Assembly: GCA_016208975.1 (NCBI GenBank)
Contig: JACQXA010000004.1
Span: 1,303,015-1,367,014 of the forward strand
Source: Nitrospinota bacterium
GTDB lineage: Bacteria > Nitrospinota_A > UBA7883 > JACRLM01
Direction of reading: 5' to 3'
DNA length: 64,000 nt
Position numbers and translations under genes: made by a program. A model generated the notes under the pieces. It was not told the DNA's origin. It worked only from the letters and a program-made list of their open reading frames with translations, and did not search any database. Shown here piece by piece: positions 1-8,322 of this stretch. The number at the start of each line of letters is the position of its first letter. The first letter of the stretch is position 1.

Positions 1-99
1 GCGCTTCGCCCAGGATGACAACGTTATCAACGGCTTTTATATTGTCATTCTGGGCGTAAGTGAAGAATCTCCCATGTACTTTCAAACTGGGATACTACC
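1..99 (+). repeat. MITE copy 1, cut by left window edge
   Basis: Last 99 bp of a 151-bp palindromic element found three more times in the window (14415-14565, 15067-15217, 46910-47060). It starts at the point corresponding to element base 53 and ends with the terminal inverted repeat TTCAAACTGGGATACTACC, which differs at two or three bases from the other copies. The candidate 3' target duplication is bases 100-107, but the left flank lies outside the window so it cannot be verified. Same orientation as copies 2 and 4. Confidence 0.85.
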
Positions 100-131
100 C
101 TGTAACGGCGTGGATAGAGATTCGCTCTTCG

Positions 132-154
132 CCGTGGCCGCAGACCACGGTTTT
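132..154 (+). terminator. GC hairpin followed by T4
   Basis: Perfect 6-bp stem CCGTGG/CCACGG with 7-nt loop CCGCAGA, followed by TTTT on the plus strand. A near-identical hairpin (same arm and loop lengths, two base changes) occurs at 8246-8269. It lies downstream of the minus-strand gene ending at 190, but its T-run reads in the plus direction, so it would stop transcription coming from the left rather than from that gene. Confidence 0.4.
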
Positions 155-189
155 CCATTGGCGGTTGGAAGACTGGGGCCGGGCGACCC

Positions 190-1830
190 CTACCTTACCG
201 TTGGCCACATGAAATAGAAGGGTTTCCCGTCTTTCATCACCCGGTAACATTCCGCCGATGGGCCCACCTCCACCCGTTCGGCGGTGGCAAGGTTGGCCCC
301 GGCCAGCGTCCGGGCCATCAGGGCGTAGGTATGATAGGCTGGTTTTAGATCCGCCCGGCCATCGTTGGCTGGGTTGTGGATGATACCAGCGGAATCGAAA
401 AATCCATGCCTCCCGCCGAACATGTAATGGTCGGTCACCGCCGCCCAGAAAACCTTTTTCACTCCCGCCGCGTAGGCCGTAACATAGCGTCTCACCACAT
501 CCGCCGCCTGCGCCGCGTCGGAGGTGTTAGGGTCGCCGCTCATGGCGGAGGGGGAGGCGGTCTCGGTCATCCATATTTCCGCGTCCCTGTACCCGTACCG
601 GTCTAGCATGTTCCGCGCGGCGCGGTATTCCTCTTTAATCCGGCGATACTCGCCGTAATAGCCGAACACATGCCGCATGTCGAAATGGTCGAAAGCCCGT
701 TTGCCTTTCAGGGCGGCGAGCGCCTGCTCGAAATACGCGGCGCCGTTATCGTTCAGATAGCCGCTGGTGACAAGGGAACAGGCCGGGCACGACTCTTTCA
801 GCGTGTCGTAGGTCACCTTCAACGCCCGGGCGTAATCCTCGGCGGCCATGTAATTGTCCGCCTCGTTGCCCAGCGAATAATATTTCACCATGGGCAGTTT
901 GGCGAATAGCTTCCGCAGGAAATTTGTGTACTCCTCGCTCTGATGGTCCTGGAACGCCACCCGCCGGGTTTTCATGTCTATGGAGGTAGCTACTTTCGTG
1001 CGTTTTTTCTCCTGCATCGGTTCTATGATGAGCAGGACGTTCAAACCGGCTTGGGCCGCTTTTTCCGCGTTTCTGCGGATGGACTCCAGATACGCCTCGC
1101 CGGTTTCCATTCCCGGCGCGCCATGCAGGTAAACGGACCAGTTGGCCCCTTTCAGCCCGGAAAGTTTCACCCATCCGAAATTCAGCTCCGGAGTGTGGCG
1201 CGTGGCGGCGTCCAGATCATCCGCCAAGAACCCGAAGGACTGGTTGCGAAGGGCCGGGTCTTTGCTTTTCTCCAACGGGTCCTGTGTGACTATCGCCGGG
1301 GAACCGTGAAGGGTCACGGTGAGGATACCCCTGTTAAGCCCCGCCATTATGGCCCCATCGGCGGGGTCGTTCACCAAGGGCATTATGTAATACCCGGCGT
1401 AAGGATATGGGATGGACAGGGTAACGGGCGCCGTGGGATATTGCCTGCCCATGGCGGATTGCCCCAGCCCCGGACCAGCAGGGGTTGAAACACCCGCTAC
1501 GCCCGCAAGGCGTTTTATGGAAGCGTCGATTTCCTTGACGGCCATGGCCCGGTCGCTTTGTAACAGGCCCCGGATGCGCATCATGTCGTTCTGGTCGAAT
1601 ACCTCCCGCAGGTGAACACCCTTTTCCCGAAGGCTGAACGCCCAGTTGGAGACAGCCTGAAAACGCTCATCGGCGTTTTCCATTGTGGTGGGGGAGGAGA
1701 GCAGATAGTCGTAATTCACGTTCCCGCCCCGCGCCATACCCCCTCTGCCCCTGCCCATGGGTTGTGCCAAGGAATCCACGGCGCACAAGGCGATAAACGC
1801 GGCCAATAACGGGAAAACGGCTTTTTTCAT
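190..1830 (-). CDS. secreted glycoside hydrolase-like (clan GH-A type) protein
   Basis: 546 aa. Residues 1-22 form a Sec signal peptide (hydrophobic core FPLLAAFIALCAV, likely cleavage after SLA), followed by a Gly/Arg-rich linker and a predicted helical segment to about residue 110. From about 140 the protein resembles a TIM-barrel glycosidase. The motifs YSLGNEADNY (Glu323) and WMTETASPS (Glu423) are placed like the acid/base and nucleophile of clan GH-A enzymes, at the usual spacing of about 100 residues. No family is assignable by eye. It lies 10 bp downstream of the O-antigen ligase-like gene on the same strand, so it probably trims or processes the polysaccharide in the periplasm. The substrate is unknown. 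Confidence 0.6.
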   Translation of the reverse strand: MKKAVFPLLAAFIALCAVDSLAQPMGRGRGGMARGGNVNYDYLLSSPTTMENADERFQAVSNWAFSLREKGVHLREVFDQNDMMRIRGLLQSDRAMAVKEIDASIKRLAGVAGVSTPAGPGLGQSAMGRQYPTAPVTLSIPYPYAGYYIMPLVNDPADGAIMAGLNRGILTVTLHGSPAIVTQDPLEKSKDPALRNQSFGFLADDLDAATRHTPELNFGWVKLSGLKGANWSVYLHGAPGMETGEAYLESIRRNAEKAAQAGLNVLLIIEPMQEKKRTKVATSIDMKTRRVAFQDHQSEEYTNFLRKLFAKLPMVKYYSLGNEADNYMAAEDYARALKVTYDTLKESCPACSLVTSGYLNDNGAAYFEQALAALKGKRAFDHFDMRHVFGYYGEYRRIKEEYRAARNMLDRYGYRDAEIWMTETASPSAMSGDPNTSDAAQAADVVRRYVTAYAAGVKKVFWAAVTDHYMFGGRHGFFDSAGIIHNPANDGRADLKPAYHTYALMARTLAGANLATAERVEVGPSAECYRVMKDGKPFYFMWPTVR

Positions 1831-1840
1831 GGAACCCTCA

Positions 1841-3304
1841 TTAATTGACGGCTTTTTTATTAGCGCCGCGCAGTTTGAAAATAATGTTCACCATGGCCAC
1901 GTTCATGGCCAGGTACAGCAGGGGATACCTGCCCAGCATGGAGGTGTACTCATATTCGATAAGCCCATGCACATACACCTCGCCGATGGTAACAGCCAGC
2001 GCTCCGGTAAGTAACAGGCGCAACCTGCGGTCATCTTCGCAAAGGGCCCAAGCCTTATGGGAACTGGTGGCCATGAAGTAGAACGCAAATAGCAGAATGA
2101 CAAGCCCGGCCAACCCGATATCAAAAAACAGGGAAAGATAAACGCTATGGACCTCCGGCGCCTCGGAATAGTGGACGAACCCTCCTGGCCCCAGGCCGAA
2201 AACAAGCTTTAGGGGGTGATGGTTCATTTCCGCAAAGCCTTTCTTCCACCACTCCACCCTGGCGCCTATGCCTGTGGAGCTGTCTTCCCCCTCGGAGCTG
2301 GTATCAACTTTTTTGTCGCCGGAGAAAAAGAGCGTGCCGGTATAGCCGAAACCGGTGAGGATACGGTCTATAAAACCCGGTTTGGTTGCCAGTATCATAA
2401 CTACGGTCAATAACCCGAACACAGTCATGGAGGTGAATACCCATTTCCTGGTCCGGTTATGCAATATGATGAACGCGGCAATCCCGGCCACACACCCCAC
2501 CAGGGCTCCCCTGGCGGTGGTCAGCAACATGCCAGTGAAAACATAAAGGCCCGCCACAACGTAATAATATTTTTTCCATTTGGAGATAACATCAAAAAGC
2601 CTGGTGAACGCCAGAATGAATCCAGCGGCCAGGAAGCCCGCAGTTTGGTCCACCCCGCCAAGGCCGCCTGGGCGGTTCTCAACCTCCACAAGGCCATAGG
2701 CGTACCCGATCGTTTTATTGATGAAAGTCCGTTCGGTGAAACCCTCGTCATACGCCGTCCAAAAAAGGAAGGAGGCGGCGATGACGCCGGAAATAATCAC
2801 AAGATCGAAAAACCTGGACATGTCCCGCGGGGAACGAACCGTAAGCGTGACGATGAAATAAAAGGCCACGTTCATCACGAACAATGAAAGGCTTGTGGCG
2901 CCGAAGAAAAAGTTTGGCGCCCATACCAAAGCGGTGGCTTCCAGCGCCAGTACCAGCAGAAGGCAAATATCCATGGGGTGGGCCACCAGCGGCCCGAAAC
3001 CCGAAGGCCGCCAATACAGGAAAATCGCCACGCATATCAGGATGGCCAGGAAAAAATAGACAGGGAATTTTACAGTGTAAATGCCGCTAGCCAGGAATAT
3101 CTGGGCGGTTTCAATTGGAAGGCAAAGCATGAGGATTACAAGGCCGAACCGCCAGAAAAACAGGGTTGCGGCGAGAAAAGCGCCACCGGCCAGGGTGTAG
3201 GCGAAAGTTTCCAGTGGAAGCAAAACGCCCATCAACCCGGCAAGAGCGGAAATGGCGATAAAAATGGCCGGAGCCACGTCGCGGCGGCCTAACGTATATT
3301 CCAT
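1841..3304 (-). CDS. O-antigen ligase / polysaccharide polymerase (Wzy_C family)
   Basis: 487 aa, inner-membrane protein with about 11-12 hydrophobic segments and a large polar periplasmic loop at about 320-390 containing an HPLKLVFGLGPGGF segment, typical of the O-antigen ligase/Wzy_C family (PF04932 type). Such proteins ligate or polymerise lipid-linked glycans on the periplasmic face. The start is the ATG giving MEYTLGRRD. It is transcribed together with the glycosidase-like gene and divergently from the SGNH gene; the 218-bp divergent region (3305-3522) presumably holds both promoters. Whether it is a ligase or a polymerase cannot be told from sequence. Confidence 0.8.
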   Translation of the reverse strand: MEYTLGRRDVAPAIFIAISALAGLMGVLLPLETFAYTLAGGAFLAATLFFWRFGLVILMLCLPIETAQIFLASGIYTVKFPVYFFLAILICVAIFLYWRPSGFGPLVAHPMDICLLLVLALEATALVWAPNFFFGATSLSLFVMNVAFYFIVTLTVRSPRDMSRFFDLVIISGVIAASFLFWTAYDEGFTERTFINKTIGYAYGLVEVENRPGGLGGVDQTAGFLAAGFILAFTRLFDVISKWKKYYYVVAGLYVFTGMLLTTARGALVGCVAGIAAFIILHNRTRKWVFTSMTVFGLLTVVMILATKPGFIDRILTGFGYTGTLFFSGDKKVDTSSEGEDSSTGIGARVEWWKKGFAEMNHHPLKLVFGLGPGGFVHYSEAPEVHSVYLSLFFDIGLAGLVILLFAFYFMATSSHKAWALCEDDRRLRLLLTGALAVTIGEVYVHGLIEYEYTSMLGRYPLLYLAMNVAMVNIIFKLRGANKKAVN

Positions 3305-3522
3305 GCGACCCGCAAATTAATAGTCAAATATCCAACCCCGCAAGAAAATCCACCAAAAGTTTATCATACTGGCCATATGTCCTGGTTTGGCGTGGATGCA
3401 TAACGGTAGCATGGTAAAATACCACTTGCTAGGTTCCATAAGGGCTTGTTGAAATGGTTGCGCCACAAGGGGAAGGCGCTCCGGGTTGAAGGATTGATGG
3501 GGGGGGCTTGTAGCTTCGAAAG

Positions 3523-4548
3523 ATGCGGCAAGATAAACATGGGCTGGCCGTCAACATTTCACTATGTCTTGTTAGCGCCGTGTTGGCGCTATCCGCTGGC
3601 GAATTAACTTTACGCGCCAACGAAATCCTCAAGGATATTAAAAAGGGCGGCAAGCTGAGGCTGAGCGAGAACAAGGTGATAGGTTATGAATTCAAGCCGA
3701 ACTATCGCTCCCAGGGTTTTATAACCAACAGTTTCGGGTTCCGGGGGCCCGAAATCGAAAAAGAAAAGAAAGAAGGGGTTTTCAGGGTCGTGGTGATGGG
3801 GGATTCCATCGCCGCCGCGCCGAACATCAAAGAGGCTGAGACCTATGCGTCTGTTATCAGGACATCGCTCAACAGGCCTGATGACCACCATCACAGATAC
3901 GAGGTGATAAACACCGGGGTGATGAGTTATAGCGTGTGGCAATACCTGGAGGTATACAAGGTGAAGGTCCGCCCGCTTAAACCGGACCTTGTGATATTGG
4001 GCATATGCCAAAATGATTTTGTGAGGCACTTGAATTTCTACACGGACATGTTCGGCGTTGTGAGAAGCGATATGGAGGTAAAACCTCACGAAATGGACCT
4101 GCAAGGCGAAGGGTTTGTAAACTCCCTTCTACTTGTTCAAAAACTGCGCGCGGCGGCGCGGATAACCCGCACGTCCCATGCGGAAGAGAGGGCTCCAGCG
4201 CAATTAGCCAAGTCCATCCCCACTTTACATGGTCGGTGGGACGAGGGTGGCGGGGCCACGCTGACCAGGCTTGCGCGGGAGTTGAAGCGGGACGGTGTGC
4301 GGTTTATTTTCGTTATTTTCCCCTACCGGTTCCAGCTGTTGGATACAAATGCCATCGCCACCGACGAGCGTTTCAGCCGGTTCTGCGCCGATGAAAATGT
4401 GGAATGCCTGGATCTTATGGAGCCTTACAGGAAAGCCGGTCCGGGGCTTTACCCTGTAAACGATCCGTTGCATCCTGACGCGGAGGGCCACGCCATCGCC
4501 GCCCATGAGATAGTCGCGCTCATTGCCGGGAAAGACATGTCGCAGTGA
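3523..4548 (+). CDS. membrane-anchored SGNH/GDSL hydrolase
   Basis: 341 aa. N-terminal uncleaved anchor (ISLCLVSAVLALSAGELTL). The SGNH signatures are in order: block I VVMGDSIAA (Ser95), block III GICQND (Asn164), and block V DPLHPD (Asp314-x-x-His317). Enzymes of this family deacylate or acylate extracytoplasmic glycans. Its stop overlaps the GTG start of the next gene by 4 bp, which indicates translational coupling with the two genes leading to the Wza-like exporter. The likely role is modifying the exported polysaccharide. The substrate is inferred from neighbours only. Confidence 0.75.
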   Translation: MRQDKHGLAVNISLCLVSAVLALSAGELTLRANEILKDIKKGGKLRLSENKVIGYEFKPNYRSQGFITNSFGFRGPEIEKEKKEGVFRVVVMGDSIAAAPNIKEAETYASVIRTSLNRPDDHHHRYEVINTGVMSYSVWQYLEVYKVKVRPLKPDLVILGICQNDFVRHLNFYTDMFGVVRSDMEVKPHEMDLQGEGFVNSLLLVQKLRAAARITRTSHAEERAPAQLAKSIPTLHGRWDEGGGATLTRLARELKRDGVRFIFVIFPYRFQLLDTNAIATDERFSRFCADENVECLDLMEPYRKAGPGLYPVNDPLHPDAEGHAIAAHEIVALIAGKDMSQ

Positions 4549-5063
4549 TCCTTGGCCACGTCACCAACACCTTCATGCTCCACTCCGTTGGTTCGCATTT
4601 TTTGAAGGACAAATTACCCCCGCTCCCGCCGGTTCTTGCCGGGGCGCTGGCGCCGGACATTCTGGACAAGGCGATAATGGTTACGGGGTTGATCGAAAGC
4701 TATCCGGGGCGGGGCTTGTTCCATTCGCTGGTTACGCTTACCGTTTTGGCCGTACCGGCCATAAGGGCGTTTCCCGCGCGCGCCAAACTTGTCGGGGCTG
4801 TTTATCTTGGCGCCCTCGTCCATCTGGCCCAGGACACGCCGGACCTTAGCGTGATTTTATGGCCCCTGGCCGGGCCTTGGGAGCCGTACCCCTACATGTC
4901 CCTTGTGGAAAAGCTGGTCAATCTGTATATTGGGATGAACCCCTTGCAGGCGTGGCTGGGCGAAATGGCCGGGGCCATTTACTGCGCGGGATATTTCGTG
5001 ACCAGGATTTTAAAATGGCGCGCAAAAAAGAAAAATGACGTTTCGCTGGTTGAAGTCGAATAA
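4545..5063 (+). CDS. YdjM-like membrane metal-dependent hydrolase
   Basis: 172 aa, GTG start inside the preceding stop (GTGA overlap). Conserved histidines near the N-terminus (GHVTNTFMLHSVGSHF), then GLFHSLVTL and a HLAQDTPD motif followed by hydrophobic helices, resembling the YdjM/DUF457 group of membrane-bound putative metal hydrolases. The His/Asp set could bind metal. The 3' end overlaps the Wza-like gene by 29 bp, so the three genes form one tightly packed operon. The biochemical function of the family is not established, so a role in polysaccharide export is only context. Confidence 0.6.
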   Translation: MILGHVTNTFMLHSVGSHFLKDKLPPLPPVLAGALAPDILDKAIMVTGLIESYPGRGLFHSLVTLTVLAVPAIRAFPARAKLVGAVYLGALVHLAQDTPDLSVILWPLAGPWEPYPYMSLVEKLVNLYIGMNPLQAWLGEMAGAIYCAGYFVTRILKWRAKKKNDVSLVEVE

Positions 5064-5847
5064 CCGCCGCTGGGCGGTTTTATTGCCTGTGGCGGCGGTT
5101 GTAACCGCCTGCGCCTCCAGCGGTCCCCAAACCACGGAGCAAACGCCAAAAGGCATGCGGAACGCCCAAACCTCCATGTCGTTGCCAAAGCCGCCATTGC
5201 CGCCGGTTGAGGACGTTAACCCCACCGTTGGGCCGGGGGATGACTTGAACATCCTCGTTTACCGGCATACGGACCTTACTTTAGGAACCGTTCCGGTGCG
5301 CACAGACGGCAATATCACCATGCCGCTTATCGGCGATGTGAAGGTTGAGGGCCTCACCATACCCCAGCTTAGGGAAACGCTGGAGACCCGGTTTGCAAGA
5401 TATATCGTAAACCCGCAGATAGTGATCTCGTATAACAAGATAAACAGCCAGAAAATCTTTGTGCTCGGCGAGGTGACCACCCCTGGCATCATAAAGCTGG
5501 ACGACAGGCTCACCCTGCTTCAGGCTATTTTAAAGTCTGGAGGCATGACCCACGACGCAAGGTCCAGCCAGGTCCTGCTGATAAGAAAGAGCAAGGCCTA
5601 CGCGCTTAGCGTGGATTCCATTTTCAATGGCGACCCGACCCAGGATGTGCCCATAGTGAACGGCGACATAGTATATGTCCCGTCCACGACCCTTTCAGAC
5701 TTGGGGCGGACATTTTCACACATCACGAAAATACTCTCGCCAATCATCCAGCTGGAAAGCGGCATAGTGCTTTCCCCGCAGGTGGAGGATGTGATCCGCG
5801 GCAACGCGGGCGGCGACGGGGCCAGCCTTTCCATACCCGCCCAGTAG
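5035..5847 (+). CDS. Wza-like polysaccharide export lipoprotein
   Basis: 270 aa. Lipoprotein signal peptide with lipobox VTAC at about residue 26. The poly-export (PES) domain begins at VGPGDDLNILVYRH and covers about 65-145, ending with IVNPQIVISY. An SLBB-type domain follows (KIFVLGEVTTPGIIKL) to about 235. This is the standard layout of outer-membrane capsule/EPS translocons. The start codon is inside the previous gene, and no later Met precedes the lipobox, which supports this start. It faces the convergent Wzz/BY-kinase gene 42 bp away; together they would form the envelope-spanning export machine. Confidence 0.88.
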   Translation: MTFRWLKSNNRRWAVLLPVAAVVTACASSGPQTTEQTPKGMRNAQTSMSLPKPPLPPVEDVNPTVGPGDDLNILVYRHTDLTLGTVPVRTDGNITMPLIGDVKVEGLTIPQLRETLETRFARYIVNPQIVISYNKINSQKIFVLGEVTTPGIIKLDDRLTLLQAILKSGGMTHDARSSQVLLIRKSKAYALSVDSIFNGDPTQDVPIVNGDIVYVPSTTLSDLGRTFSHITKILSPIIQLESGIVLSPQVEDVIRGNAGGDGASLSIPAQ

Positions 5848-5889
5848 CTTAAAATAACCCTCCGGCGGGCGGCGGTTTTTCGAGCGTAT

Positions 5890-8118
5890 TTATCCGGCCG
5901 CAACCGGTTTGCGGAGCGACTTGATCCACCGCGTAACGAAAACCCTGGCGGCTTGGGCGTACTCTTTAACGGTTGGAACCGGGAGATTGTTCAGCGCCAC
6001 CGCCGTTTTACCGACGTTCCATTCCCCGCCCAGCCTGTGGCGCAAAACCGCCAGCTCGTCTTTGGGCGTGGCCCCCACACCGGCCACCAGTAGCGCAGAG
6101 CCCGAAAGCGCCGCCGCCACCATCCCGTCCAGATGGGATGTGGCGGAAGGGGTGTCCACAATCACCATGTCGTACCTGGTTTTCATTTCGGCGAACAGGG
6201 TTTTGGCTTTGTCCGTTTCCATGTAACGCTCCTGCAACGCCGGGTCACGGTCCGCGGTAAGGGCGAAAAGGTTCTCCACCGGCGTGGGTAGCACAGCTTT
6301 CTCCAGCGTTGTTTGGCCTGCAAGGCAAGCGCCCAGGCCGTCACCCATGGGCAGGCCGAGCATGTCGTGGATTGTAGGAGCGTGGGGGTTTGCGTCCACC
6401 AAAAGGACCCGTTTGCCTTCCATCGCCCAAATGGCGGCCAGGTTGGCGGCCACCAGGCTTTTGCCGGAACTTTTCCCGCAGGACAACACCGCCACGGCGC
6501 GGCCATCGCCGGCCACGGCGTTTAAGCCCCGCCGCAAATTCCTGAAAGCTTCCCGGAATGGAGAGCCCACAGGGGTGGAGCTAACCAGTGTTGATCCGGT
6601 GGAAACCGGGATCTCGGCGACCACCGGATCATCCTCCCCCTCTTTCCTTGCGTCCGCCCGGCTGGCTACAGTGTTATCAGCATATTCTGCCAGCAAGCCG
6701 AAGGTGATGCCGAAAAGAACGCCCAGCGCGATGCCAAGCATGGCGTTTATGCTCACCGACGGGTGCATATGGTCGGCGTCGTCCTCTTCCTCCACAATGC
6801 CAGGCTCGGCCACCACCATATTGGAAATGTCGGCGGCCTCGGCCACGTCCACCTGGTGCATGTATTTCAGCAACGACTGGTAAATGTCCTGCATCACCGA
6901 CGCGCCGGTTTTCAGCTGGGAGAAATCGGCGCTCTTGGAAGACAGTTTCAGCGCCTCGGCCATCAGCTTGTCGTAAATCTTCTGGTAACCATACTGCTGA
7001 CCCTCGTACCCGGCCATTTCCGAATACAGGCTTGAGAGTTTTGTCCGGATGTCGGTGTAAACCGGGTCAACGGAAACCGTCTCCTGGAAAAACTCCTTTT
7101 GCGCCTCTTCGGCGATGAGTTTTTTGGCCTCGTCTATCTTCCGCTCCACATCTATAACGGCGGGATGCTCGGAAGTGTATTTCCCGAACATTTCCGCCCG
7201 TTGCAGGTAGTAGTCTTTCAGGTTGTTTTTTAGCGACTGCGCCACGTCGCTCACCTTGATGTCCTCGGCGGTCTTCATCATCGCAGGCATGTTTTTAAGC
7301 CGTGATTCAAGCCTGGATATGGACTGTTTTATCCGGGCCACGCCCAGTTCGGCGTTGACTATGTTTTTCTTCAGCTCGTAGGAAGTGTCAACGTATTTGG
7401 ATATCTCGGAGCTTAAGTCCAACACTTTCTCGGCCTCGTTGTACTCGGCCACCTTTCTGAATGACGCTACGTATTCATCACGGACGGTTTTTAATCGCTC
7501 GTTTAGCGTTTTGCGGATGTTGGCGTATTCGGCGCGCACCCTTACCACCTCTTCGGCCAGGAAAACCCGGGCCACGCCATTCACTATGCGCATGGCCTGT
7601 TCCCGGTCGGTGGAATAGGCGATGAAATCCACAACGTTGGAGTCTTCATACTGCTCGAACTCCACATAGGGGCGCGGGAACACGTAGGAGGTGATCCCGA
7701 AATCCACCAGGTCCTCGGCGGTCATCTTCACCACCGAGCTGTCCACATCCACCCCCAAAAGGCGTAGTGGCGGCTTGAGGAACGGGAGGTATTTGAAGAT
7801 TTTCCCGCGGATCCTTTCCCGGGTGATGTTCTCCTCTTCGATGACTTTTTCGTAAACGGGGCGCATTTCGGCCAGCGCCAGGTAGTTGGCCATGTCCGTT
7901 TCGGAGATGGACTGGCTGGAGCCCAGGGTTTGCATGCCCACCACCGACAGCAAAGAGGAAAGCGCCTGGGATTTGCGGATGAAAACCCTGGCCGTGGAAT
8001 CGTAAGAAGTTGGGACAAGGGCGGTGCCCAGCGTTATCGGAATAAAAGTGGCCAGCAATACCAGGCCCATAAGCCTTCTTCTCCGCCACAGGATCGAGAA
8101 CAGTATCCTAAGTTCCAT
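5890..8118 (-). CDS. Wzz chain-length determinant fused to BY-kinase-like ATPase
   Basis: 742 aa. N-terminal membrane helix (LMGLVLLATFIPITLGTAL), Wzz/GNVR-type periplasmic region with coiled coil (about 50-460), second membrane helix (INAMLGIALGVLFGITFGL, about 470-490), then a cytoplasmic BY-kinase domain. Walker A is CGKSSGKS (about 547-554), Walker A' VLLVDANP (about 572-579), Walker B MVIVDTPS (about 651-658). Homologues control chain length and export of EPS by cycles of autophosphorylation on a C-terminal tyrosine cluster. Here the C-terminus (WIKSLRKPVAAG) is basic and has a single nearby Tyr, so the usual phosphorylation tail is absent. Confidence 0.85.
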   Translation of the reverse strand: MELRILFSILWRRRRLMGLVLLATFIPITLGTALVPTSYDSTARVFIRKSQALSSLLSVVGMQTLGSSQSISETDMANYLALAEMRPVYEKVIEEENITRERIRGKIFKYLPFLKPPLRLLGVDVDSSVVKMTAEDLVDFGITSYVFPRPYVEFEQYEDSNVVDFIAYSTDREQAMRIVNGVARVFLAEEVVRVRAEYANIRKTLNERLKTVRDEYVASFRKVAEYNEAEKVLDLSSEISKYVDTSYELKKNIVNAELGVARIKQSISRLESRLKNMPAMMKTAEDIKVSDVAQSLKNNLKDYYLQRAEMFGKYTSEHPAVIDVERKIDEAKKLIAEEAQKEFFQETVSVDPVYTDIRTKLSSLYSEMAGYEGQQYGYQKIYDKLMAEALKLSSKSADFSQLKTGASVMQDIYQSLLKYMHQVDVAEAADISNMVVAEPGIVEEEDDADHMHPSVSINAMLGIALGVLFGITFGLLAEYADNTVASRADARKEGEDDPVVAEIPVSTGSTLVSSTPVGSPFREAFRNLRRGLNAVAGDGRAVAVLSCGKSSGKSLVAANLAAIWAMEGKRVLLVDANPHAPTIHDMLGLPMGDGLGACLAGQTTLEKAVLPTPVENLFALTADRDPALQERYMETDKAKTLFAEMKTRYDMVIVDTPSATSHLDGMVAAALSGSALLVAGVGATPKDELAVLRHRLGGEWNVGKTAVALNNLPVPTVKEYAQAARVFVTRWIKSLRKPVAAG

Positions 8119-8245
8119 TTAACCCATGCCGTTACGACGATTAATCAAGGAAAAGTCGCAATATCATACCCTTTCTTTGCGGGGCATGGGTAGCCCGGAG
8201 TTTTAAAAGTGTTGAAGCCCGATGAAATGGATATTTCCGCTTCCC

Positions 8246-8269
8246 CCGTGGCCGCTGACCGCGGTTTTT
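8246..8269 (+). terminator. GC hairpin with T5, twin of the one at 132-154
   Basis: Stem CCGTGG/CCGCGG (one G-T wobble), 7-nt loop CCGCTGA, then TTTTT on the plus strand. It sits in the 204-bp gap between the start of the Wzz/BY-kinase gene and the end of lon, both on the minus strand, so no plus-strand gene obviously needs it. It may be a repeated palindrome rather than a working terminator. The rest of the gap shows nothing I can name. Confidence 0.4.
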
Positions 8270-8322
8270 AATTAATGCCAAAAGATGGCGCCGGGCGGCT
8301 ACGGCCAAGCGCTACAGGTATT

